Positions 51,502-61,743 are shown, numbered from the stretch's first letter. The stretch is 64,000 bases of DNA from Sphingobium sp. (GCA_020446425.1 JAGRES010000013.1:231041-295040), one strand, 5' to 3'. The notes: generated from the sequence alone by a model not told the origin. Made by a program: numbers and translations.

Positions 51502-52704
51502 TCACACCCGCTCGATAGCGAGCGCAAGTCCCTGCCCCACGCCAATGCACATAGTCACCAGTGCGCGGTGCCCGTTTCGCTTTTCGAGCGCTCGCGCGGC
51601 TGTCAACGCCAGGCGCGCACCGGACATGCCGAGCGGATGTCCCATCGCTATCGCCCCGCCATGCGGATTGGCATGGGCACTGGCGGGATCGACGCCGAGC
51701 GCGCGCAACGATGCAATCACCTGAGAGGCAAAAGCCTCATTGAGTTCGATCACATCGAAATCGTCGATTTTGAGATCAAGCCGTGCCATCAGCTTCTGGC
51801 TGGCGGGGACGGGCCCGACACCCATTACGCGTGGCTCGACACCTGCCGTCGCCATGCCCAACACGCGCGCCTTGGGAACAAGACCGTGACACGCAATGGC
51901 AGCCTCTGACGCGATGAACATTGCGGCGGCACCGTCATTCACACCTGACGCGTTCCCGGCCGTCACACTGCCGCCTTCCCGCACAACGGGACGAAGTTTT
52001 GCGAGTGTTTCGGTGGTCGTATCCGGGCGCGGATGTTCATCAACCGACACTACGGTATCGCCCTTCTTCCCGCTGATAGTGACCGGCGTGATCTCTCCGG
52101 CGAAATATCCCTCAGCCTGGGCCGTAGCCGTGCGCTGTTGGCTGCGAAGCGCATAGGCATCCTGATCCTCGCGGCTGACGCCATGATCAACGGCCACATT
52201 TTCCGCGGTTTCTGGCATGGAATCGACGCCATGCATCTTCTTCATCGCTGGATTGACGAACCGCCAACCGATGGTCGTATCCTCCAGCATCGCCTTGCGC
52301 GACCATGCAGCCTCGGCCTTGCCCATCACGAACGGCGCCCGCGACATGGATTCCACGCCTCCCGCGATTGCAAGGTCGATCTGTCCGGTCATCACCGCTC
52401 GCGCCGCCGTGCCCACGGCATCCGCGCCGCTGGCGCACAGACGGTTGATGGTGGTTCCGGGTACACTGACCGGCAGCCCGGCCAGCAGGGCGGCCATGCG
52501 CGCCACATTGCGATTGTCTTCACCGGCCTGATTGGCGCATCCCATAATCACCTCGTCGATCGACTGGGGATCGAGGTTCGGAACGCTTTCCAGCAAAGCC
52601 CTGATAGGGATGGCAGCCAGATCGTCGGCCCGAACCGGCGCGAGCGCGCCACCAAACCGGCCTATGGGAGTACGAAGCCCTTCGCAGATGAAAGCCTGTG
52701 TCAC
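51502..52704 (-). CDS. Thiolase, 3-oxoadipyl-CoA thiolase (PcaF)-like
   Basis: A 400-residue thiolase, the exact usual PcaF/PaaJ length. The nucleophile lies in TTINRLCASGADAVG, followed by ELNEAFASQ, GHPLGMSGAR and a C-terminal TMCIGVGQGLALAIERV. These features fit 3-oxoadipyl-CoA thiolase, which forms succinyl-CoA and acetyl-CoA, though other short-chain 3-oxoacyl-CoA substrates are possible. It is 30 bp after the complete FadB gene in the reverse array. Confidence 0.92.
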   Translation of the reverse strand: MTQAFICEGLRTPIGRFGGALAPVRADDLAAIPIRALLESVPNLDPQSIDEVIMGCANQAGEDNRNVARMAALLAGLPVSVPGTTINRLCASGADAVGTAARAVMTGQIDLAIAGGVESMSRAPFVMGKAEAAWSRKAMLEDTTIGWRFVNPAMKKMHGVDSMPETAENVAVDHGVSREDQDAYALRSQQRTATAQAEGYFAGEITPVTISGKKGDTVVSVDEHPRPDTTTETLAKLRPVVREGGSVTAGNASGVNDGAAAMFIASEAAIACHGLVPKARVLGMATAGVEPRVMGVGPVPASQKLMARLDLKIDDFDVIELNEAFASQVIASLRALGVDPASAHANPHGGAIAMGHPLGMSGARLALTAARALEKRNGHRALVTMCIGVGQGLALAIERV

Positions 52705-52734
52705 GTCATTCTCTTTCTTCAGCCCCTGGCCATT

Positions 52735-54798
52735 TCAAAGATTGCCAAACCCCTTGCCCTCGTCGGCAAGGCGGCAGAGTAATTCAGACGGCAGGAAATC
52801 CGCGCCATGGATCGACGCATAGTGGGACAGCCGGTCCCTCACATGGGCAAGTCCGACCGTATCCCCATAGAGCATCGGCCCGCCGCGATAGACCGGCCAG
52901 CCATAACCATTGACCCATACCACGTCGATGTCGGACGCGCGAAAGGCAATGCCTTCATCCAGGATTTTCGCGCCTTCGTTGATCATCGGATAGACGCAGC
53001 GTTCGAGAATCTCTTCGTCGTCAATCGCGCGCCGCTCTATACTCTGCCGCGCAGACATTTCCAGAATCACCTGCTCGACGAGCGGCGAAGGTGTCGGTCG
53101 GCGTTTCTCGTCATAATCGTAGAAACCCGCGCCGGTTTTCTGCCCGCGCCGGTCCATCTCGCACAAACGTTCGCGGATGGTTTCGCCTTTGGAGCTTTCT
53201 TTGCTCCACCCCAGATCCAGTCCCGCCAGATCGCTGATCTGGAACGGCCCCATCGGCATGCCGAAATCGTAAATCACGCGATCGACATCCCAGGGCATCG
53301 CGCCTTCTAGGATGAGCCTGTCAGCCTCGCGCCTGCGCTGCGCCAGCATGCGGTTGCCGATAAAACCGTGACAGACGCCGGACACCACGGCGACCTTGCC
53401 AATGGTTTTTGCGAGCTTCATGGCCGTCGCCAACACCGACGCATCCGTCTTTGCGCCGCGCACGACTTCCAGAAGCCGCATCACATTGGCGGGCGAGAAG
53501 AAATGCAGGCCGATGACCGACTCCGGGCGCGATGTCGCGGCTGCTATCTCATCGAGATCGAGATAGCTGGTGTTGCTGGCGAGGATCGCTCCGGGCTTGC
53601 ATATGGTGTCGAGCTTGCCGAAAAGGTCGCGCTTAACGTCCATATTCTCATAGACCGCCTCGATCACCAGATCGCAACCGGCGAGCGCCTCCAGGTCCAG
53701 CACCGGATTGAGCAACGCCATATTGGCATCGACTGCCTCGGCGGTGATACGGCCGCGCTTCGCGCTATTCTCATAATTTTTGCGGATGGTGGCCACGCCG
53801 CGGTCGAGCGCCTCCTGCTGCATCTCAACGATTGTGACGGGGATGCCCGCAGACAGGAAATTCATGGCTATGCCGCCGCCCATCGTCCCGGCGCCGATAA
53901 CGCCCACCTTGCCGACCGGGCGTATTTCAGCATCGCGCTGCAAGCCGGGGATTTTCCCTGCCTCCCGTTCGGCGAAGAAAATATGGCGCTGTGCTTTGGA
54001 CTGGGTTCCCGCCCGCAATTCTTCGAACAACCGCCGCTCCAGCTTCATGCCTTCATCGAACGGCAAGCTGGACGCCGCCTCAATGGCCTGAATATTGGTT
54101 TCCGGTGCTGCGAACCCGCGGAATTTCCTCGCTTTGGCCTTGCGGAATTCAGAAAACAACTCGGGCGTCGCACCTTCGACCGGTAGATCGCGCGCGCGCC
54201 GGAGCGGTCGCTTTTCGCTCACGATTTTTCTGGCAAATGCAATGGCCGCCTCGCGCAGCCCGTTGGCTGGAGCCAGTTCGTCGATCAACCCTGCGTCCAG
54301 TGCCGTTTTCGCGCCGATGGGCGAACCACTTGTCACCATCTCCAGCGCCATGGCGGCTCCGATAAGGCGCGGAAGCCGCTGTGTCCCGCCCGCACCTGGT
54401 AGCAGGCCAAGCTTGACTTCGGGCAATCCGAGTTTTGCTGACGGAACGGCAACGCGATAATGGCACACAAGCGCAGTTTCCAGCCCGCCGCCGAGCGCCG
54501 TGCCATGGATCGCGGCGATCACTGCCTTGGGCGCGCCCTCGATCATCGCGAGCAAATCAACAAGGCTGGGTTCCTGCATCGGTTTGCCGAATTCGGAAAT
54601 ATCGGCCCCGGCAAAGAACGTCCGGCCTTCGCAGATGAGGACAATTGCCTCAACACCATCGTCCGCAAAGGCGTTTTCAAATGCCTGCCACAATCCCTGA
54701 CGCACGGCAAAAGACAGCGCGTTTACCGGCGGAGAGTTGACTCTGATGACAGCGACGCCGCCATCAACGGTCAGGGATATGATATTCTGCTCGCTCAC
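52735..54798 (-). CDS. Complete FadB-like enoyl-CoA hydratase / 3-hydroxyacyl-CoA dehydrogenase
   Basis: A bifunctional beta-oxidation enzyme of 687 residues. The N-terminal hydratase has both Glu ([17 protein letters not shown]). The NAD-binding domain begins [19 protein letters not shown] near residue 300, and the dehydrogenase C-terminal domains include HGFIGNRM and [21 protein letters not shown]. The start is GTG at 54798 behind GAGGAAAG; the ATG at 54831 overlaps the upstream gene. It is the full-length relative of the 39676 protein and shares its unusual N-terminal layout (short, with no thiolase-binding extension). Confidence 0.93.
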   Translation of the reverse strand: MSEQNIISLTVDGGVAVIRVNSPPVNALSFAVRQGLWQAFENAFADDGVEAIVLICEGRTFFAGADISEFGKPMQEPSLVDLLAMIEGAPKAVIAAIHGTALGGGLETALVCHYRVAVPSAKLGLPEVKLGLLPGAGGTQRLPRLIGAAMALEMVTSGSPIGAKTALDAGLIDELAPANGLREAAIAFARKIVSEKRPLRRARDLPVEGATPELFSEFRKAKARKFRGFAAPETNIQAIEAASSLPFDEGMKLERRLFEELRAGTQSKAQRHIFFAEREAGKIPGLQRDAEIRPVGKVGVIGAGTMGGGIAMNFLSAGIPVTIVEMQQEALDRGVATIRKNYENSAKRGRITAEAVDANMALLNPVLDLEALAGCDLVIEAVYENMDVKRDLFGKLDTICKPGAILASNTSYLDLDEIAAATSRPESVIGLHFFSPANVMRLLEVVRGAKTDASVLATAMKLAKTIGKVAVVSGVCHGFIGNRMLAQRRREADRLILEGAMPWDVDRVIYDFGMPMGPFQISDLAGLDLGWSKESSKGETIRERLCEMDRRGQKTGAGFYDYDEKRRPTPSPLVEQVILEMSARQSIERRAIDDEEILERCVYPMINEGAKILDEGIAFRASDIDVVWVNGYGWPVYRGGPMLYGDTVGLAHVRDRLSHYASIHGADFLPSELLCRLADEGKGFGNL

Positions 54799-54820
54799 TT
54801 TCTTTCCTCGTTTTGAAGCG

Positions 54821-55981
54821 TCAACCGCCACGCTTCACGGTTTCCCGCGCGATCACGATCTGCTGGATTTGGCTGGTGCCTTCATAGATGCGAAGAGGCC
54901 GGACATCCCGGTAGAAGCGCTCGATCCCCGGTCCGGCGACATAGCCCGCTCCACCGTAAATCTGCACCGCGCGGTCGGCGACGCGCCCGACCATTTCGGA
55001 AGCGAACAGCTTGGCCGCAGAGGATTCCAGAGTAACGTCCGTACCGGCATCACGCTGACGCGCCGTCTCAAGCACCAGCGCGCGCGCCGCCAGTGTTTCT
55101 GTCTTACAGTCCGCGATCATCGCCTGGATCATTTGATGCTCGGCTAGCGGCTTGCCGAATTGATGCCGGTTTGCGGCATGCGCGACGCTGTCGGCAATCA
55201 GGCGCTCCGATATACCCACACAGAGCGCCGCGATATGCAGACGGCTGCGGTCCAATATGCGCATCGCGATCTTGAACCCCTGCCCCTCTTCACCCAGCAG
55301 ATTGGCGGCCGGAACCAGAGCGTCTTCGAAATGAATGTCAGCAATCGCCGTGCCACGCTGGCCCATTTTCTTCTCGGGCATCCCCACCCGCACACCTGGC
55401 AGATCGCGCGGCACGAGAAATGCCGAGATGCCGCGTGCGCCGGGCGCGTCACTGGTGCGGGCCATCACGGTGAAAAGCTCAGCCTTATCTGCGTTGGTAA
55501 TATAGATCTTGGTGCCGTTCAGCCGATAGCCATCGCCTTCGCGAACCGCTCGCGTCTGGACATTGCCTGGATCCGATCCTGCCTCGGCTTCGGTCAGGGC
55601 AAAGCTGGTGAGGATTTCGCCGCAGGCAATTTTAGGCAGCCAGTACGCCTTCTGTTGGTCGGTACCGGCCAGAATGATCCCCTGGCTGCCGATCCCCACA
55701 TTGGTGCCGAACGTCGCGCGAAAGGATGGCGATGTCCTTCCCATTTCGAACAGGATGCGGGCTTCCTGTTCCATATTGAAGTCTAGCCCGCCATATTCTG
55801 TCGGGATCGACAAACCGAAGAGCCCGAGATTACGCATCCTGTCGACAAGATGCTCCGGCACTTCATCCTGTTCCTCAACCTGAGCCTCAGCAGGCCTCAG
55901 CCAATCCGTCACCAGATTGCGGACTCGCTCCAGAAATATGTCGAATGTCTCTCCGGAGGGAGTCACTTCATTCTCCAACAC
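54821..55981 (-). CDS. Acyl-CoA dehydrogenase, canonical type
   Basis: A 386-residue acyl-CoA dehydrogenase with IPTEYGGLDFNMEQEARI, TEAEAGSDPGNVQT, KIYITNADKA and C-terminal RIYEGTSQIQQIVIARE with the catalytic Glu in Y-E-G-T. It is thus a self-sufficient homotetrameric enzyme, unlike the subunit pairs at 19597 and 33770. It begins at GTG (55981), close behind GGAG. It heads the second part of the reverse array, after the hairpin at 56002. Confidence 0.92.
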   Translation of the reverse strand: MLENEVTPSGETFDIFLERVRNLVTDWLRPAEAQVEEQDEVPEHLVDRMRNLGLFGLSIPTEYGGLDFNMEQEARILFEMGRTSPSFRATFGTNVGIGSQGIILAGTDQQKAYWLPKIACGEILTSFALTEAEAGSDPGNVQTRAVREGDGYRLNGTKIYITNADKAELFTVMARTSDAPGARGISAFLVPRDLPGVRVGMPEKKMGQRGTAIADIHFEDALVPAANLLGEEGQGFKIAMRILDRSRLHIAALCVGISERLIADSVAHAANRHQFGKPLAEHQMIQAMIADCKTETLAARALVLETARQRDAGTDVTLESSAAKLFASEMVGRVADRAVQIYGGAGYVAGPGIERFYRDVRPLRIYEGTSQIQQIVIARETVKRGG

Positions 55982-56001
55982 ATGGCTCCGTTAGGACAGA
56001 A

Positions 56002-56029
56002 GAGCGGGAGCCCGTCCGGGCTCCCGCTC
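56002..56029 (-). terminator. Strong hairpin between E2 and acyl-CoA dehydrogenase genes
   Basis: A perfect 12-bp stem (GAGCGGGAGCCC / GGGCTCCCGCTC) with a four-base loop lies 51 bp after the E2 stop and 20 bp before the next start. On the reverse strand TCTTCTGTCC follows, so it is a terminator or attenuator without a full T-run. It may lower expression of the distal genes relative to E1/E2. Confidence 0.55.
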
Positions 56030-56080
56030 TGGCAGGCATTAAGTCGTCATCCAAGGCTGCACCCCTTGGCGACCGCTTGC

Positions 56081-57193
56081 CTAACCTGCCAGAAAGTCAG
56101 CGACCAATGCATTAACGGCAGCGGCGCTTTCGAGGTGGGGCATATGCCCCGAGTTCGGGAGGGTTTCGACTTTACCGCCAAACCCACCAATATTGCGGCC
56201 GGTGACGATCTGATCCTTTTCGCCGAACACCGCCAATGCAGGAGCAGTTACGCCAGAGGCTTTGCTGCGCAAGTCAGCCAGTGCGGCATCGCTCAGGGCG
56301 TTGTCAGCAATCTTCTGCAATGCGTCGTTTGCACCATCGACGCGTTTCGCGGCGATGAGGTCATCCAGCATTTCACGGGTCACCAGCGCCGAGTCAGCGA
56401 ACAGCATTTCGACGAACGGTTGAATGGCCTTGCGCCGCTGCGCCGAGACGAAGCCCTCAATATACTCGTGATTGAGCGCCTCCCCGAATGCCGGCGGGCA
56501 AAGCAAAGCCAGCGACTTGACCTTATCAGGTGCCTTCAGTGCTACAACCTGTGCCACTGCGGAACCCATGGAATGGCCCGCAATGTGGAAGGTGTCGAGA
56601 CCGACAGCATCCGCCCATGCGAGAATAGTGTCGGCAAGGGTATCGAGCGTGCCGTCGCCGACATCCTTAGACGAGCCGCCATGGCCGAGAAGATCCACCG
56701 CATAGGTGTCGCGCACCTGTGCCAAATCTGCCTGATTGAACATCCAGTTCGCGTGATCGCCGCCGAAGCCATGTAGCATGATAAGAGGCGTTTCTGCGTC
56801 CTCCGCCGCGGATGCGACTTTCATGAACCGGACTCGCTTGCCACCAGCTTCAATCGTTTCCGGCTCCGGCGCCGCAACGATATTGGCCGCTTCCAGCGCT
56901 TCGCGCTCTTTGTACTCGGCAATGAATGCCTCAATCGCAGCATCGTCCTCATCGGCGTCAGAAACGACGGCAATCAAATTGCCGACGCGCTTCACTTCGC
57001 CTTCATCCGCCGTCAGCGCGCGCAACGTACCAGAGACAGTGGCTTCCAGCACATTGGCGATCTTGCTTGTCTCAATGTCGACAATCTCCATGCCCGACTT
57101 GATCTCTGCGCCCTGTTCAACCTGCCATTTGGCGATGGTCCCTTCTTCCATGGCGAGTCCCCATTTGGGGACGAGGATAGCGTGCAAGCTCAT
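56081..57193 (-). CDS. acoC: Acetoin dehydrogenase E2: lipoyl domain fused to alpha/beta hydrolase
   Basis: A 370-residue protein. Residues 1-75 are a lipoyl domain with the lipoylated Lys44 in DIETSKIANV. After an acidic linker comes an alpha/beta hydrolase fold: MLHGFGGDHANW, nucleophile Ser in AGHSMGSAV, Asp in FGEKDQIV and His in NSGHMPHLE. This fusion is diagnostic of acetoin-dehydrogenase E2 of the AcoC type, in contrast to the CAT-domain E2 of pyruvate dehydrogenase. Its start overlaps the E1 beta stop by four bases. Confidence 0.92.
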   Translation of the reverse strand: MSLHAILVPKWGLAMEEGTIAKWQVEQGAEIKSGMEIVDIETSKIANVLEATVSGTLRALTADEGEVKRVGNLIAVVSDADEDDAAIEAFIAEYKEREALEAANIVAAPEPETIEAGGKRVRFMKVASAAEDAETPLIMLHGFGGDHANWMFNQADLAQVRDTYAVDLLGHGGSSKDVGDGTLDTLADTILAWADAVGLDTFHIAGHSMGSAVAQVVALKAPDKVKSLALLCPPAFGEALNHEYIEGFVSAQRRKAIQPFVEMLFADSALVTREMLDDLIAAKRVDGANDALQKIADNALSDAALADLRSKASGVTAPALAVFGEKDQIVTGRNIGGFGGKVETLPNSGHMPHLESAAAVNALVADFLAG

Positions 57194-58200
57194 TTCATCA
57201 CCTTCTTGACAGCGGTTATGATCTTGTCGACCGAAGGCATGTAAATATCCTCCAGCGACGGCGAGAAAGGCACCGGCGTATGCGGCGCGGTCACGGTCGC
57301 GATCGGCCCCTTGAGATCATGGAAAGCGTGCTCCGCGACCAAGGCCGCAATATCGGCAGCCATGGAACAGCGCGGCGGACTTTCATCGACAACTACCAGG
57401 CGTCCGGTTTTCTCGACGCTCTCAAGAATGGTATCGACGTCAAGCGGACTGGTTGTCCGAGGATCAATTACCTCGACAGAAATGCCCTCCTTGGCAAGAA
57501 CATCGGCAGCCTTGGCCGCGCGCTTTGCCATCATCGAGAATGCAACGATTGTCACATCATCGCCGTCTCGCGTAACAGCAGCTTCGCCGAACGGGATGAT
57601 ATACGGCTCGTCCGGAACTTCACCGGTCATGTCGTACATCGCCTTGTGCTCCAGGAAGATGACCGGGTCGTCATCGCGGATCGCCTGAATCATGAGCCCT
57701 TTTGCGTCATAAGGATTGGAAGGCATTACTACCTTCAGCCCCGGCACCATGGTGAACATTGGGTGCAGCGTCTGGCTATGCTGAGCGGCCGCTCGGAAAC
57801 CGCCGCCAATCATCGCACGGACAACAAGCGGCGTGCGCGCCGTTCCACCGAACATGTATCGAAACTTCGCCGCCTGATTATAGATCATGTCGAAACACAC
57901 ACCGAGAAAGTCAACGAACATCATCTCGGCCACGGGGCGTAGACCGGTCAGCGCCGCGCCAGCAGCGGTTCCCATGATGGCGCTTTCAGTGATCGGCGTA
58001 TCAATGACGCGGCGGCGGCCATATTTGCCCACCAGTCCCTTGGTAACGCCCAAAACACCGCCATAGGCATCTTCCGCATCGGGACCTTCACAGCCCGCGC
58101 CGCCGGACACATCTTCGCCAATAACGATAACATTTTCATCGCGCGCCATTTCGTGGTCGATCGCCTCGTTGATGGCTTCGCGGTATGATTTGGTTGGCAT
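57190..58200 (-). CDS. acoB: Acetoin dehydrogenase-type E1 beta subunit (transketolase-like)
   Basis: A 336-residue beta subunit starting MPTKSYREAINEAIDHEM; GGAG lies before this ATG, whereas the ATG at 58218 adds six residues overlapping E1 alpha. It has VIVIGEDVSGG, RVIDTPITESAIMGTAAGAAL, and the C-terminal VVDESPPRCSMAADIAA. It forms the thiamin-diphosphate heterotetramer with E1 alpha. The stop overlaps the E2 start, showing tight coupling. Confidence 0.92.
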   Translation of the reverse strand: MPTKSYREAINEAIDHEMARDENVIVIGEDVSGGAGCEGPDAEDAYGGVLGVTKGLVGKYGRRRVIDTPITESAIMGTAAGAALTGLRPVAEMMFVDFLGVCFDMIYNQAAKFRYMFGGTARTPLVVRAMIGGGFRAAAQHSQTLHPMFTMVPGLKVVMPSNPYDAKGLMIQAIRDDDPVIFLEHKAMYDMTGEVPDEPYIIPFGEAAVTRDGDDVTIVAFSMMAKRAAKAADVLAKEGISVEVIDPRTTSPLDVDTILESVEKTGRLVVVDESPPRCSMAADIAALVAEHAFHDLKGPIATVTAPHTPVPFSPSLEDIYMPSVDKIITAVKKVMK

Positions 58201-58214
58201 GTCTGCCCACTCCT

Positions 58215-59186
58215 TCAATAATAAGAAACGTAGACGTCGGTCTCGAGCTCTTTGGGGTCCGGGAATGCAGCAGCAGCAGCGCTATCGGCGGCGTCCTCGA
58301 TGGTTTTCACGGCTTCCTTGTCGATCTCGTCCAGCTGGGCTTCCTCCAGCAGATTTGATTCAAGAACCTTCTTCCGGAAGATCTTGACCGGATCCATGAA
58401 CTCACGCGTATGTTCGCGTTCATCCGGCGTGCGGTAGAGCATCGGATCACCGACAAAATGTCCGCCAAACCGGCGATTGACGGATTCAACAACCGAAGGC
58501 CCACCGCCGGACCGGCCACGCTCCACGGCTTCTCTCATCGCCTCATGAACGGCGAAGAAGTCGGTTCCATCTACCTTTACATGCGGCAGACCAAACGCCC
58601 CTGCGCGACCCGCAATATCTTTCGAGCCAACTGCATAATCATGCGACGTGCCTTCACCCCAGCCATTATTTTCATACAGGAAAATGACCGGCAGCTGCAG
58701 GACCACAGCCATGTTCAAAGCCTCGAAAACCAGTCCCTGATTGGAAGCGCCGTCACCCATGGAGCAAACCGACACGCCATCTTCGCCGCGCGTCTTGATT
58801 GTCAGCGCCGCACCGACAGCGAGCGGCGCCGTGCCGCCGACAATGCCGTTGGCGCCCAGCATACCGCGAGACAGGTCGGCGATATGCATCGAACCGCCCT
58901 TACCGCCGCACAGACCCGTGCTCTTGCCGTAGAGTTCCTGCATCATCGAATTGATGTCGCACCCCTTGGCAATCGAGTGCCCATGACCGCGGTGGGTAAT
59001 GCTCAGCTTGTCGCGATCCGTCAGGTTCATGCCGGTGGCAACAGCCGTTGCTTCCTGGCCATAACAAAGGTGGACGAACCCTGGCACATTGCCATTTTCG
59101 AACTCGACGAACACACGTTCCTCAAATTCGCGGATGGTCCGCATCAGGCGGTATGCCCGCAACATGTCTTCACGACTGAGCTGCAT
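58215..59186 (-). CDS. acoA: Acetoin dehydrogenase-type E1 alpha subunit (TPP-binding)
   Basis: A 323-residue alpha subunit. The thiamin-diphosphate motif starts MGDGASNQG and ends FLYENNGWGEGT; upstream are HRGHGHSIAKGCD and GGKGGSMHI. It decarboxylates or cleaves a 2-oxo acid or acyloin and hands the acyl group to the lipoyl arm. The partner E2 type points to an acetoin-like substrate, but the surrounding beta-oxidation genes leave room for a different acyloin or diketone from ring cleavage. Confidence 0.92.
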   Translation of the reverse strand: MQLSREDMLRAYRLMRTIREFEERVFVEFENGNVPGFVHLCYGQEATAVATGMNLTDRDKLSITHRGHGHSIAKGCDINSMMQELYGKSTGLCGGKGGSMHIADLSRGMLGANGIVGGTAPLAVGAALTIKTRGEDGVSVCSMGDGASNQGLVFEALNMAVVLQLPVIFLYENNGWGEGTSHDYAVGSKDIAGRAGAFGLPHVKVDGTDFFAVHEAMREAVERGRSGGGPSVVESVNRRFGGHFVGDPMLYRTPDEREHTREFMDPVKIFRKKVLESNLLEEAQLDEIDKEAVKTIEDAADSAAAAAFPDPKELETDVYVSYY

Positions 59187-59304
59187 TCAATATTCTCCTT
59201 TACACCGGTCAGCGCCGTTCCTTACGGTCCGGCGCCTCCCCCTAGATTTGCCGGGCCCGCGCAACCCGACGGTCGTGCAGCGCGAGATCCCCAAAACTCA
59301 ATGA

Positions 59305-59327
59305 TCCGGGGGGCATGGCCCCTCCGG
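59305..59327 (-). terminator. GC hairpin between TonB receptor and E1 alpha
   Basis: TCCGG-GGGG / CCCC-T-CCGGA pair around a short loop, 9 bp after the receptor stop. There is no T-run. It may partially separate receptor and enzyme expression. Confidence 0.45.
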
Positions 59328-59335
59328 ACCCGGCA

Positions 59336-61648
59336 TCACTGACGGAACTTGTATCCGAGCGAGATGCCCCACCAGCGCGGTTGGCCGAACTGTTCGTTGA
59401 TCGTCGCGAAAGACGTCGTCAGATCGAACGCGCTGGTGAGATATTTCTTGTCAAAGATGTTCTTGACGAATGCCGCGACGCGCCACGTGTCGTCCGGCGC
59501 GCGATATTCCACCCGGCCATTGACCACTGCGTAGGACGGGATCTGCGTTGCCGGGTTATTGACAATATCCGAATGATATTTCGACGTGGCGCGAAAATCA
59601 GCCTGCACCGCCATGTCGCCACCCAATGCGGCAAAATCATACCGGACAAGGCCATTAAGATTCCATTTCGCGGCAAGCGGCATTTCACGATCATAGGTAC
59701 GCAATGCCGGCGGCGGGGTCGTCACATCGTAAATCTTGGTATCGAGCAGACCACCGCCCAGCGAGACCAGCAACCCGTCAACGGGCCGAGCCATGATTTC
59801 AAGCTCGGCGCCGTAAATACGCGCCTTGTTGTTCGCGATGAACCCGCCGATGGTGGCGAAGCCAAACGCGTGGTAGCTCTTATAATCATAGTAGAAGGCC
59901 GAACCATTGACGGTCAGCTTGCGGTCGAGCAGGTCGGTCTTGACGCCTACTTCATACACATAGGCGAGTTCCGGCTTGTAGGGAATCTGGTCGGAGGTCG
60001 CCGAAATTTCGATGAAGCCGTTATTGAAACCGGCCCCTTTGGTGCCGCGGCTTACCGACGCATAGACAAGCGTATCGCGGTTCGGCTTGTAGTTGAGTTG
60101 AACCTTGGCTGCGAGGCTGCCTTTTTTCGACCGCGTCAGCGCCCCAACGGTTTCATCGGTGAAAATGTTGGAGGCGAATACACCTGTAACATTGGCACCG
60201 AACGGACGGCTCGGCCAGAAATCAGCCAGCGCCTCATCGGTCAGGTTATAGAATAGGTCCTGCTCGAAATGCTTGTTGTCCCGCGTCCAGCGCGCTCCAA
60301 CCGCCAACGAAAGCTGGTCGGTAAAGCGGTGCTCGATATTGCCGAAAATCGCATAGGACCGCAGCCTCAGGGAGCCTTCCGCATCGGCGATAAAGAAGGG
60401 TACGCCGCCGCCTGGCCTGTCGTCCGCTGCGAAAACCGGCGCGGAATAGTGAATCCGGCCGTTCTGACGCAGATAATAGACACCCATGGTCCAGTCGGTC
60501 ATCGGGCCGGATTTGGCGAGACGTAATTCCTGCGAGAAATGTTCGCTCTGCGACTGGTAATATGCCTGACCGTCATAGGCACCGAATGTGTAATCCTCGA
60601 TGCTGTCACGGCTGTAATGGTTGAACCCGGAGACCGAGGTGAGCACGACATCACCGAAATCATAATTGAGGTTGAGAGCGGCATTGTAGGAACCCGCACC
60701 GATAAGCTCATGCAGCGTATTGTTGCGGGATGTCTTCCGGGGGCTGCGGCCCGTGCTGGGAGCAGGCGTTTCCACCAGACCGGTTACCGGATCGCGCGTC
60801 GCGAACACATGGTGATAGGTACCAGTGACGCCCTCGACATGACCATATTCAACCTTGAAATTACCGGTAAACGGCCCGCCATTATCGAAACCCAGCTGCC
60901 CGCGGATAGCATAAGTTTCCAGCTCGCCAGCGTCAGGCTGGCCATTGAGATTCTTTATCCAGGGATCATTCTCCTGATAGAGACCGGAAACGCGCACCGC
61001 CAGCCCGTCACCCATGGGCACATTGACGGCAGCCGTGGTGCGAAGCGTGTCGTAACGGCCATATTCGACCTCTCCGTCAAACAGGATTTCATCCTGATCC
61101 GGCTTGTTGGTGATGAAATGAATGATGCCGCCGGTGGTGTTCCGCCCGAAGAGCGTACCCTGCGGACCGCGCAGAACCTCAACCCGGTTGATGTCATAGG
61201 CGGGGAAACTACCCGCACCATTGGCTACCAGATAGACTTCGTCGATATAGGTGGAAACCGAAGACTCCGTGAAATCGTTAAAGTCGGGCAGCGAGACACC
61301 GCGCACCGAGAAGTTCGGGTTGAGCCCCGGGCCGAACACGGAGACGTTCTGAACATTGGGCACCTGGTTCACTACATCAACGGTCTCGCGAACGCCGGTG
61401 GATTCCAGGACATCGCTGGACAGTGCGGTAATGGATATGCCGACGTCCTGAAGGCGCTGCGCGCGCTTCTGGGCGGTCACGATGATCTCGCCGATTGCTG
61501 CGCCAGCCTCGTTGTCTTCAGCAGCTTCCTGAGCATAGGCCTGCGAAGCGACAAGCGCGGCGGCGGACACCATTCCAACGGTCAGATATCTGGATACACC
61601 AATCATGCGCTTCGGCGCGGGTAGCCCGTTACAAAACTTGTTGGTCAT
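59336..61648 (-). CDS. TonB-dependent outer-membrane receptor
   Basis: A 770-residue transporter. The N-terminus (MTNKFCNGLPAPKRMIGVSR, then a hydrophobic core ending ASQAYAQEA) is a signal peptide; the plug begins GEIIVTAQKRAQRLQDVG and contains VEVLRGPQGTLFGRNTTGG. The last residues are GISLGYKFRQ. AAGGA precedes the ATG. It is third of its kind in the window and heads the acetoin-type array after an SDR gene, so it probably imports the compound broken down by that array. Confidence 0.93.
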   Translation of the reverse strand: MTNKFCNGLPAPKRMIGVSRYLTVGMVSAAALVASQAYAQEAAEDNEAGAAIGEIIVTAQKRAQRLQDVGISITALSSDVLESTGVRETVDVVNQVPNVQNVSVFGPGLNPNFSVRGVSLPDFNDFTESSVSTYIDEVYLVANGAGSFPAYDINRVEVLRGPQGTLFGRNTTGGIIHFITNKPDQDEILFDGEVEYGRYDTLRTTAAVNVPMGDGLAVRVSGLYQENDPWIKNLNGQPDAGELETYAIRGQLGFDNGGPFTGNFKVEYGHVEGVTGTYHHVFATRDPVTGLVETPAPSTGRSPRKTSRNNTLHELIGAGSYNAALNLNYDFGDVVLTSVSGFNHYSRDSIEDYTFGAYDGQAYYQSQSEHFSQELRLAKSGPMTDWTMGVYYLRQNGRIHYSAPVFAADDRPGGGVPFFIADAEGSLRLRSYAIFGNIEHRFTDQLSLAVGARWTRDNKHFEQDLFYNLTDEALADFWPSRPFGANVTGVFASNIFTDETVGALTRSKKGSLAAKVQLNYKPNRDTLVYASVSRGTKGAGFNNGFIEISATSDQIPYKPELAYVYEVGVKTDLLDRKLTVNGSAFYYDYKSYHAFGFATIGGFIANNKARIYGAELEIMARPVDGLLVSLGGGLLDTKIYDVTTPPPALRTYDREMPLAAKWNLNGLVRYDFAALGGDMAVQADFRATSKYHSDIVNNPATQIPSYAVVNGRVEYRAPDDTWRVAAFVKNIFDKKYLTSAFDLTTSFATINEQFGQPRWWGISLGYKFRQ

Positions 61649-61743
61649 ATTATTAATCCTTCCCCTCTGTATTCATTCGTTAGAACATGTTTTATTAGTT
61701 ATCCGGCGATCTTCATTTCTGGCTTCATTTCTGGTCGGAGCAT

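Noticed and set aside
57190-59186. Pyruvate or branched-chain 2-oxoacid dehydrogenase E1
   Set aside because: The E2 partner has an alpha/beta hydrolase domain instead of an acyltransferase domain, which is characteristic of the acetoin-type complex.
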